Source of the DNA: Endothia cerciana
Taxonomy: Eukaryota > Ascomycota > Sordariomycetes > Diaporthales > Cryphonectriaceae
Reading direction: 5' to 3'
Assembly (NCBI GenBank): GCA_026119935.1
Contig: JALRMH010000069.1
Span: 62,001 to 126,000, forward strand
DNA: 64,000 bases
Below the pieces are notes generated by a model. That model made no database searches and had not been told where the DNA came from. It was given only the letters and a program-made list of their open reading frames with translations. Positions 43,849-53,051 of this stretch are shown here, piece by piece (the stretch's first letter is position 1; the number at the start of each line of letters is the position of its first letter). A program made the position numbers and the translations under genes.

Positions 43849-45971
43849 ATGTCTTTCATCACAGCCCATGACCTGAAGGCTCTGCCGGCAGCGTTGACTA
43901 GTCTAACATGGAAGCAGTGGCTACTCCTGGCCGGTGGATCAGTAGGTCCATCCTGATGATAAAATGCCCTCCCTAGGCATCGAGGGCCCTCACCAGGTGA
44001 CTGACTGTTCCAGCTTATCGTGCACACCCTGATTAACTACATCTACAATGCATACTTTCATCCACTGTCCAAGTACCCTGGCCCGAAGCTTGCCTCTGTA
44101 TCACGTTCGTGGGAGGTGTATCATATGTGGGTTCACATGGACGTAGCCGTGACGGCGTGGAGATGCACAGGCTAAGGTCTACAGGGCTGGTGGGAGATGG
44201 CCTTGGGCCATTGAGAGCGCCTTGAAGAAGTATGGTATGTGAAGCCTCTACCCACCGCCGTGCCCCTGTGTATCGTTGAATTGCTTCGCATCACGAATTT
44301 CTGAGGATCCCTTCCAAAGCTGATGAATACCTCGGGCAGGCGACATAGTTCGCATTGGACCAGACTCACTGGTGTTCTTGGAGCCACAGGCTTTCCATGG
44401 CGAGTCCCAGCTCTTGTTAATAATGATGTGTGTTGGCGGTGCGGCTAACGCCTGACAAGATATCCACGGACCGAAGAGGGACCTGAAGGAAACATTTATC
44501 AAGACACCCACAGTGGAAGGCATGGGCGATGAGGACGATGGCCTGCTGTGGGAGAGAGATCCGGAAAAGCACCGCCGGGTATCAAAGATGATGTCTCCAG
44601 CTTTTAGTGGCAACTCTCTGAGGGCCAAGCTACCTACCATGAACCACTATACTGAGCTGGCTATGACCAGGATGAAGGAGTTGGGGGACAGACCTGAAGG
44701 GCTAGATTTGAAAACGGTATGAGTTGAGACAACAGATCACCAGTCTGCACGACTCCCGAGAGGCTTTGATACTGATGCCTCGTTTTTTTCTTCTTCGACA
44801 GTTGGTAGAACGGGTGTGCATGGATACCGCCGCAGACCTCGCATACAGTTGGGAGATGCACGAGGTCAGGGACAGTGAGACTTTCTGGGTCCTAATGCTG
44901 CCCTCGTTAGTATTATTGCTAACGGAACTGGAGCAGTGAAGAACCATCCGTTCCTGGACACACTGGAGATAGCAAGCCACCTGATGGTTATCATCGCAGC
45001 TGCCAAGACCTACCCCCTCGCGACCCCCTTGGCACTGCTCCTGGTCCCATGGGGTGTGATGAGGTCTATGCCTAGGATCATCAGCGAACTCCGGCTCCGC
45101 GCCAGGGAGCGCATCGAGATGCGGAACAAGCTCCGCCACCCAGACTATTTCGAGCAGCTCCTCCCCGCCGACAAGCCTGTGCCCACGAGCAAGAAGCAGA
45201 TCGGCTACATGCTGACCGTCGCGGGTCAGCTGATCCTCGGAGGGTACGATCCGACCTCGGTGGCGATTTATGTGCTCTTCTTCTTCATCTTGCAGCGCCC
45301 CGAGGCTCTCGAGCAGCTCAAGAGGGAGATAAGAGGTGCCTTTTCCTCCTGTGAGGGGATCGATAGCGAGACGTTGAGGTCTCTTCCCTGGCTGAATGCC
45401 TGTCTTTCGGAAACACTGCGGCTCAGCTCTGCTGCGGTGCACCACGCTCTCCCCAGAATAAGCCCGGGGGCTGAGGTGGATGGTGAATATATCCCCAAAG
45501 GTGTAGGTCTACCTGCATGCTGCCGCCCTCGAAGCTCATTATCCCTTAGTAGCTGTTCGTCTTGCGCCATGGGGGCGATCTACTTCCTAACTGACCACGC
45601 CGGCTCAGGTCATCGTCCGATCGTCTGCCTTCACCTATAACCGCAGCCCCCGGTTCTTCCATGACCCCGAGAGCTTCAGGCCAGAGCGATGGCTGCCGCA
45701 CGACCACCCGGACTACGATGTCGCATTTGCAAAGGACGACCACAGGGCCCATCTCCCCTTTATCATGGGCCCTCGCCAGTGTCCCGGCAGAGAGGTGGCG
45801 AGGATCATGTTCAGGCTGTTCGTCGCCAAGACGATCTGGCTGTTTGACATGGAGCAGGTGTCAGGGGGGCTCGATTTTAATAGCAGCTTCCGTGTGTACG
45901 CTATGTGGACCAAGCCTGAGCTTCGCGTCCGCCTCGTCCCCGTCAAGAGAGGCCCGGAGGGGTTGAGGTAG
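43849..45971 (+). CDS. cytochrome P450 monooxygenase (P450-1)
   Basis: Eight exons, join(43849..43941, 44014..44126, 44185..44234, 44340..44399, 44460..44716, 44802..44874, 44937..45502, 45609..45971), 524 residues. N-terminal membrane anchor (WKQWLLLAGGSLIVHTLINY), then YFHPLSKYPGPKLA, the KKYGDIVRIGPDS segment, FRPERWLPHDH and the heme loop FIMGPRQCPGRE with the ligand Cys. It is an ER-anchored oxygenase, most like P450s in fungal secondary metabolism. In helix I the usual A-G-x-[DE]-T reads AGQLILGGYDPTS, an atypical form. The intron at 44400 starts with GC, not GT (GCGAGT..AAG); no GT donor in the right phase exists nearby. The other introns are standard with CTAAC-type branches. Exons 2-4 (113, 50, 60 nt) have exactly the sizes found in P450-2. 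Confidence 0.88.
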
Positions 45972-46838
45972 AGGGCGGGAGGTCAGCACTTGTCAAGCAG
46001 GCACTCCCTCATAAAAGCCCTCCATATGATTCCACGATGGTTTTGTGTGGAAGATGCCATCTCATGACAGGGTTTCGCTTGTCCAGGCTATTCTACCAGG
46101 CAATTTAGTGCCTCTCATGACTTTACAATCTTCAAGTTTCCCAGTTGCCCTGTCCGGACACCGTTCGCAATCCTGCAGATTCCCCTTGTCCAACAGCCTC
46201 CGAGCAAATAATGCCACAGTTATGATCCCCACCGAAAACACGGGGTGAGATACGATTGGAAGAAGAGGCCAGGAGCCCTAGGTTTTCAGACTACAATTCG
46301 AAATGATGATTACTATTTTCAGCCAATCGGTTTCTCATACTGAAAGACATGCTCATCTCCAAAAAGAATTAAAAAAAATAAATAAATAAAAAATAAATAA
46401 ATTCCGGGGGGTGAGTGATGGCAAATGTGTCATTCCAATAGGCCCCCAATCCGGCGTTGGTCCTGTCGCTTGAGACAATTAATTATCCTGATTAGGCAAA
46501 AACACGCCGGAGTTCGACCGCCACGCTCAGGCTTGACGGAGGCCCGTTTTAGGACGCGCAGGGCCGAACATTCACATTGTTCTTCCCCGATCTAGATATT
46601 GGCATGTAATTACCGTGTCAAGCGCTCCGAGTCCGTCACAGCAGGCGCACAGCCCAGCCAAGAAGCACCTCCTCCTCCAAGAGAGCCCCGGGAGGCATGA
46701 CGGAGGTGCCGTGATCCTCCTGCTCGCGCATAGATTTGTCTGCGCTACTGTAAGTAGCTACCTGGCTTCCTGGGCTCGCCTTGGCGATTCAACCTCGTGC
46801 CGCGCGGCCCCACCAAGTCCAACACGATCTGGCCCAAT
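45972..46838. other. intergenic, AT-rich patch
   Basis: No gene seen. Contains an A/T-rich simple sequence of TAAA-type units (46368-46402). Upstream region of the MFS stub. Confidence 0.5.
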
Positions 46839-47345
46839 ATGTTTTCCGGCCGAGACGCTCAACAGCCCTGCACCAGCAGCAGCGACGCTGCTGCAACAGA
46901 CTCCCAGACCGAAGCCAACGCAACGTCCACGGATGCAATTGCCACATCGTCGAGCAATGGCCCGGCAGCGGAACCAGGCAGCCGCGACAAGAATGATGAT
47001 GGCAGCTCAGAGATGGACGACCTCCACCCCGGGCTGCGCCTATGGGTCATCATTCTCGGACTGGGGGTGACACTGCTGCTCACGGCCTTGGAAAACACAG
47101 TTGTCACTGTGGCAGCACCCATGATAATCTCTGACCTGCACCTGGGCGAGGACTACATCTGGGTGACAAATGCATTCTTCATTTGCAGGTACGTGTGTTA
47201 CTGGCCAGACTGCCTCTGATGACTGTGGCATCCGGCGATGGTGGATCGTCAGAGATCTGACGTATTTTTGTAATGCCTACAGCGCGCAGCTGTTCAACCC
47301 CTGGTCGGCCAACTGTGCAATGTCTTCGGAAGGAGATGGAACATG
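46839..47345 (+). pseudogene. MFS drug-efflux transporter stub (N terminus and first helix)
   Basis: From ATG 46839 the frame encodes a Ser/Ala/Asp-rich cytosolic tail, then helix 1 and loop of a DHA2-type major facilitator: LRLWVIILGLGVTLLLTALE, NTVVTVAAPMI and DYIWVTNAFFIC. A GTACGT donor follows at 47189. After the acceptor (CTACAG, 47282) the expected continuation AAVQPLVGQLCNVFGRRWNM is present but shifted in frame, apparently by a two-base GC duplication, so the normal splice no longer joins in frame. The transporter sequence then stops abruptly at about 47345 and continues directly, in the same frame, into condensation-domain sequence. The remaining ten or more helices are absent. It is a truncated, probably non-functional transporter. 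Confidence 0.75.
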
Positions 47346-50300
47346 TTGAGTCACTACACGCAGAGACACCAGGATATCAGAACAATGCAGTACGCGGAAT
47401 TCTCCGAACACCAACACAACACGCTCGCATCTGGTGGCTTCAAGGACGAGCTCGACTTCTGGAGGACGGAGCTCGCTGAGCTGCCCCCGACGCTTCCCAT
47501 CCTGCGGATGTCCACGCTTGCATCGCGACCAAAACTGCAGGCGTATGGAAACAAGGCTGTGGATATGTGGATCAAGCCAGACACCAAAGCGCGGATACAG
47601 GCTCTCTGTCGCAGATGTCGAGCCACTCCCTTCCACTTTTACCTCGCTGTCTTCAGGGTGCTGCTCTGGAGATACAGCGGGGCCGAGGATTTCTCAATCG
47701 GCATTGGAGATGCGAACAGGACTGAAGATGCTCTCATGGACACCATCGGCGATCTTGTCAACATGCTGCCGTTGGTCTTCCAAACTCAGGGGTCTGTGCA
47801 GTTTGACGCACTGGTGGAAGAGACGCGGGCCAAAACTCACTCGGCGTTAGCAAAATCTCGAGTGCCCTTTCAGCTCCTGTTGAAGGAGTAAGTAAATCAC
47901 ACCCACAGTTTTGGGAGTCCAAAGAGCGTTTGAGCAACCTGCTAACCGCGATTTCCGCTCCAGACTGGGTGTTTCACGCTCAGCAGTAACCACGCCCATC
48001 TTCCAAGCCTTCGTGGACTATCGACTAGGTCGAGGAGAGACGATGCGCTGGGGGGACTGTGAGCTGGAGCTACAAAAGTTTCGCCCCTCGAAGCTGGCGT
48101 ACGATGTGGCAGTGGACATCGTTGATAATGCTGACGGAGACTGTCACCTCACGTTTGTAGTGCGCGATGATCTCTACAGCCAAGGTGACGTGGAGCAGCT
48201 TGCTAAGAGCTACGTCCTGCTTGTCAGCACGTTCGCCTCACAATCAAACAAAGCTCTCAAGGAGGCGGACATATTCGATAAGGCTGAGACTGAGGAGGCC
48301 CTCAATTTGGGCAGAGGACCGCTCTACCAGTCTCGCCATTGGGGCATGACGGCCATTCACCATATCGACGACATGGCCGACAAGCACCCTGGGAGAACAG
48401 CTGTGATCTCCGAGGACGGCAGCACGGAAACGTACGAGAGAATGGTTCATCACAATGTCCACAGGATCGCTGCAGGGCTCCTGGCTGCTGGCGTCACTCA
48501 AGGGTCGCGGGTCGCAGTGCTCCAAGAGGTCACTCCTGGCTGGGTGTCTTCCATCCTCGCCATAATGCGCGTCGGCGCCACATACTTACCGCTTGACGTG
48601 GGCACACCCTGGACTCGACTATCTGCCATGGTTCAGGACGCTCAGCCCCAGGCCGTGCTTGTAGATGAGTTCACCCGGCAGAATGTGGGCGAGCTGCAGC
48701 GCGATGGCCTCAAAGCCGTCGATATCTCGAGTCTGGGTCCTGGACAGCAAGTTCCCATCTCCGCCACTTCAGACATGGTATCAACAATTCTATACACCAG
48801 CGGGTCGTCAGGAACCCCCAAAGGTATCGTGCTGCGCCACCGCGGCATCAGCTCCTGGCTAGAACCTTGTGGGATGCTGTATGGCTTCAGGCCAAGCGGC
48901 GAGGTTATCCTGCAGCAGAGCTCGCAGGGCTTCGACATGTCGCGGATGCAGATCTTCACGGCCTTGTGCTTTGGAGGCAGTGTGGTCCTGCTCCCCAGGA
49001 AGCTTCGCGGCGATGCTCGCGCTATCAGCGACATAATCACCCGTCATGGCATCACGCATACCTTTGGCACGCCATCCGAGTACTTCAGCTGGCTCAGATA
49101 CGGCGACTCCGAGGCGCTGAGGTCTTCATCGTGGAAGACGGCTCTGGTAGGAGGCGAGGCGCTCGCGCAGTCCGTGCTGATGGAGTTTGCCGCGCTCAAG
49201 AAGGCTGACCTGCGCTTCCATCACATGTACGGGACCACCGAGTCGACGTTCTGCGCGACTGTCTCGGAGCTGGAGTACACAAGAGAGACATCGAAAGCAG
49301 CGTCTGGTGTTTCCCAGCCTGGCTATGCTGCTGGCGTCGCACTGCCCAGCTATAACGTATACATCCTCGACGAGCAGAAGCGGCCTCTGCGCGCCGGTAT
49401 GCAGGGGGAGATATACATTGCTGGCGCTGGCGTCGGCAACGGTTATCTCAACATGCCACTCCTGACCCGGGAGACGTTCATGACGGATCCATTCGCCGCG
49501 GCAGACGACCGCGCCCGAGGCTGGACTATGATGCAGCGTACAGGCGACCTCGGCCGGTGGTCTCGAGTCGAGCACGGCGCAATCCTGATTGAGGGCCGCA
49601 TCCCCGGCGATACTATGGTCAAGCTGCGTGGCCTGCGTGTCGACCTGCGAGAGGTGGAGAGCGAGATCATCCGCGCTGGGGCTGGCATGCTCACTGAGGC
49701 TGTTGTGTCGATCCGGCGCGCTTCGCCCGAGACGCCCGAGTTCTTGGTTGCCCATGTAGTCCTTGGCCACCCCCTTGCGCAGGATAAGAGTTCTCGGGAG
49801 CAGCAGCTTCGTCAGGTTCGCGCGCAGCTGGAGCTCCCGCTGTATATGCGGCCGGCGTTCATCATTGCGCTGGATAGCTTGCCTCTGACGTCTTCTGGCA
49901 AGCTTGATCGCAAGGCAGTCGCTGCGCTCCCGCTGCCCAAGGATGATTCCGAGGCCGATGATGTCGTCGTGCTGACACCCATGGAGGAGAAGCTCAAGGC
50001 CGCCTGGGAGGACGTCCTCTCCCACGACCTTGCCAGAGTGCACAGCATCACCCCGGAGACCGACTTTTTCCACATCGGCGGCACATCGCTCTTGCTCCTT
50101 CATCTCCGGGAGACAATCCAGAAGCGGTTTGGAGTTACTCTGACCCTGGTGGACCTCTTCGAGGCAAGCGTATTGTCGAGCATGGCCCATCGCATCGAGG
50201 GCCAGGTCGATGCGGTAGAGGTCATTGACTGGGAGGAGGAGACCGAGCTGCGTCCTTCCATGTCACAGCTCGACAGTACCATGCTTCAACACGTGCCGCG

Positions 50301-51591
50301 GTCCCAGCACAGAGTGGTTATCCTTACCGGCGGCTCAGGCAACCTAGGCAAAGGCCTAATCCGTGCCATGATGGCGGACCCAACCACTAAGGAGATTCAC
50401 CGCCTCGGAGTGCGCAATGTGGCCAAGCGTTCCGACATGATGGGTTTCGATAAAGTCGCTCTATACCAGGGTGATTTGCAGCAACCTCAAATCGGGCTGC
50501 CCGAGTCCGTGATCCACGATCTGTTTAGTCGCGCAGATCTGATCATCCACAACGGGGCCGACATCTCCTATATGAAAACATACCAGTCCCTGCGGCAGCC
50601 GAACTTCCTGATCTGCAAGGACCTCATCGAGTGGAGCATGCCGAGGATGATTCCATTCCACTTCATCTCGAGCGCAGGAATCGGCAACTTCGCACCTGGC
50701 TCGCCCCTCTACGAGTCGTCCATGTCCTCAACGCCACCGCCCACGGACGGCTCCCATGGCTACACCGCCGGCAAGTGGGCGAGCGAGGTCTTCCTCGAGA
50801 AGCTGGCGAGGAGACACCCGCAGTGGCCGGTATGTGTGCATCGCCCCACGCTCATCATTCGGGATGATATTCCCGAGCTTGATGGGGCGCACAACCTTCT
50901 CGGATACTCACGCAAGATGGGCGCTGTGCCCACGTCCAAGGGGAGAGTCCGCGGTGTGGTGAACGTGGTGCAGCTAGAAGCCGTAGTGAAGGGCGTGTTG
51001 GGTTGTGCGCTGCAGCAACAAGAAGACCGTCGTCACGATGCTGCGCAGCACCCTCACCACCAACATGGCAAGGTGCACTTCGTCAACCACGCAGGCGCGC
51101 TCAACCTTCCGTTCAGCGACATGAAGAAGTGGTCTCTGGAGCGAACAGATGATGGATATGTCGACTTCGATGATTTAGAGCTAGAGGAGATCCCCTTGGA
51201 CGAGTGGGTTCGCAGGGCGAGCGCGCTAGGGATGCATCCGACGATGGCGGCCTTGATCACCAGCTTCTCAAGGGATGAAGAGATTGAGTTCCCGACCATC
51301 GCAGAGAAGGGTGAAGTCAAGGAGGGCACCGCCAGCAAGGCTGTTCCTCCGAACTCGGGACCTCTGAGCAGTGAAACGCTGCCGGCGACCGTCGCCGCCC
51401 CTGCGCGGGTCAACAACGTCTCCAGAGCAACAGTCAGCCTCACAAAAGAAGCGGCCGGGGGTCCGGCGAAGAGAGATATCAGAGACATGAGAAGTAGTTT
51501 CGTCTGGAGAACGATGCTGCTTTTGGCCCTGCTCATATTGGTGGCTGAGGTTTACAAACGTGGGGAGGCCTCGCAGGCCGGCTTTCGTTGA
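47343..51591 (+). CDS. C-terminal half of a hybrid PKS-NRPS (partial C, A, T, R domains)
   Basis: Two exons, join(47343..47887, 47964..51591), 1390 residues from the ATG at 47343. Order: the second half of a condensation domain (IGIGDANRTEDALMDTIGDL, then VNMLPL), typical of the C domain following a fungal iterative PKS; its HHxxxDG half is missing. An adenylation domain follows (YTSGSSGTPKG, MYGTTEST, RTGDLGRW, GRIPGDTMVKLRG, TSSGKLDRKA), then a carrier domain (DFFHIGGTSLLLL, phosphopantetheine Ser) and a reductase-like domain (LTGGSGNLGKG, HGYTAGKW with YxxxK kept). The end has an unusual hydrophobic helix (MLLLALLILVAEV). Intact enzymes join a polyketide to an amino acid and release it reductively or by cyclisation. 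No PKS is present here; the frame upstream runs into an MFS stub. Confidence 0.85.
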
Positions 51592-52038
51592 TATATTCTT
51601 TTGTTTCCCATCTTTATTGGATACAGCTAGTCAAACTCTGTCAGTTTGATGATGGACCGGAGCATTGCCAATGCGAACCAAGCTTTACTTTTTGCGACTC
51701 AAGCTGGAGGAACGAGATGTTCTGGGGAACGGCCATATGATGTTTATGGAGAAGAACAGCGATGAGACCGCTTCCGAGATGGATGGATGGATCGTGCAGG
51801 CACTGGAAAGGCTCCCAGCTGACGGATCCTTACAGGAGATCTCCTCTTGAAAACCACTAGCCTTCAAGGGTGCTGGACTCTTGACCGTACCCTCGTTAAA
51901 TTGGGGTTCTAGCTTTATGCTACACATCTATAGGTACTGGTACTTTGATATGATCTAGTTCGTGTGCCTGACCTCGTTTTTGTGGCCAAACCACAGTATA
52001 TATAATATAGCATAACCGGGCGGGAATCTCAAGAAGCC
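51592..52038. other. intergenic, no gene seen
   Basis: 3' flank of the synthetase half and 5' flank of the tRNA gene. A 61-codon frame at 51665-51850 is not supported by any known domain. Confidence 0.45.
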
Positions 52039-52075
52039 GCCAGGCTAGCTCAATCGGTAGAGCGTGAGACTCTTA

Positions 52076-52094
52076 CAGAGTTTCCGATTCTGAA
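52076..52094 (+). other. canonical tRNA anticodon-loop intron
   Basis: 19 nt after base 37 of the tRNA, the standard site cut by the tRNA splicing endonuclease. Its AGAG can pair with the CTCT of the anticodon loop, as in other eukaryotic pre-tRNAs. Confidence 0.8.
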
Positions 52095-52110
52095 ATCTTA
52101 AGGTTGTGGG

Positions 52111-52167
52111 GTATGTCTACACTCAACTGAATCTTCTGCTCCATAGCCATCCTAACAACACCTTCAG
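52111..52167 (+). other. 57-nt insertion in the tRNA T arm with spliceosomal intron signals
   Basis: Starts GTATGT, has CCTAAC (branch A at 52155) 12 nt before the end, and ends TTCAG. Length and all three signals match the protein-gene introns of this same window. Its removal rejoins GTGGG to TTCGACC to give a perfect T arm. Known tRNA introns in fungi are in the anticodon loop and are not spliceosomal. Confidence 0.75.
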
Positions 52168-52204
52168 TTCGACCCCCACGTCGGGCTCAATCCCCGTCCA
52201 AGAA

Positions 52205-52210
52205 TTTTTT
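52205..52210 (+). terminator. RNA polymerase III T-run
   Basis: Six T residues 18 nt after the tRNA discriminator base, followed by further T-rich sequence. Confidence 0.75.
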
Positions 52211-53051
52211 CTTCTTTTTCTTTAGCATTTTCTTTTTAGTCTTTCAACTGTCTGCTCTGGGTCATATCCGAGCTCCTCCCCTATTCTCTCCCTAGAGACC
52301 CAGCTTCATGGTCCCATGATGTTAACTCATTATTATTATTATTATTATTTTCGCGCTTGGTGGGTTCATTAAAGGAGATGTGAGGTGGGGGAGGCTGACT
52401 CGGAAAACCGCACTGGGATTGGCTGTTATGACGCGAAAGGGAAAGGAATCGTGAACAGAGATCCAGAAGTGCGCGGTGAGCAGTGTTGTCTTTGTGAAAA
52501 CGCCGGCCCGTATACATGAGAAGTTTAGCTATGCGAGGGAGGATGGCTGTCGAGCTCCCCGGCTATTGACCAAGGGGGACAGTGCAGACAGCCAAGCGGC
52601 GGACACTGAGCTGATATTTTGCAATCTAGACTATTCTCACTGGCAAGCCTGGTATAAAGTCCAGTGGTGGCGCTCCGAGGTATAGTCGCTCCGGGGCGGA
52701 CAAGAGCCTCCACATCGGCTACATTAACCCTCAAGATGCCCATTGCGGGGCACAACGGAATCATAGTTCTAGCACCGTGCTCTCTGCGAACCAACAAGAG
52801 CTAGACGAGCGTGAGAGCGACATGACCAAGGAAGAGGAGAGTGTGGTGAGGTCTGTGTGATGGAGAGTTTGGGGGGGGGGGGGGGAATCCCATGATTCTG
52901 GTATTGCTAGGCTGTGAAAGAAGAGATTTATCCCACAAGAGAGCTTGTGGTTCAAGTACAAGAGACATTCGTGCGCGAGTTGAATGGATTCGAAGACCGC
53001 TGGGAGCCAACTGATTAATTATAACACATAGCTCGACATCCAGCGATCCGG
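52211..53051. other. intergenic between tRNA and P450-2
   Basis: Contains an ATT run (52330-52351), a 13-nt G tract near 52870-52884 and the P450-2 3' flank. No gene supported. Confidence 0.5.

Larger units (their letters stand above)
52039..52187 (+). tRNA. tRNA-Lys (CTT) with two introns, one spliceosome-like
   Basis: Mature parts are 52039-52075, 52095-52110 and 52168-52187, exactly 73 nt. Acceptor arm GCCAGGC/GTCGGGC pairs except A4 against G69; D arm GCTC/GAGC; anticodon stem TGAGA/TCTTA with anticodon CTT at 52072-52074; T arm GTGGG, loop TTCGACC, CCCAC; discriminator T. The first insert (52076-52094) sits after position 37, the normal place for a nuclear tRNA intron. The second (52111-52167) separates T stem from T loop and looks like a spliceosomal intron. 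An A box is at 52046-52057; the B box is split, but AGTTCGACCCC at 52166-52176 largely restores it. A T6 run at 52205-52210 can end Pol III transcription. Either a functional gene with a novel intron or a tRNA pseudogene. Confidence 0.85.

Noticed and set aside
49126..50190. 354-codon minus-strand frame
   Set aside because: Antisense shadow of the adenylation domain.
51665..51850. 61-codon plus-strand frame after the synthetase
   Set aside because: Too short, no family resemblance, and no upstream signals; could be 3' UTR.
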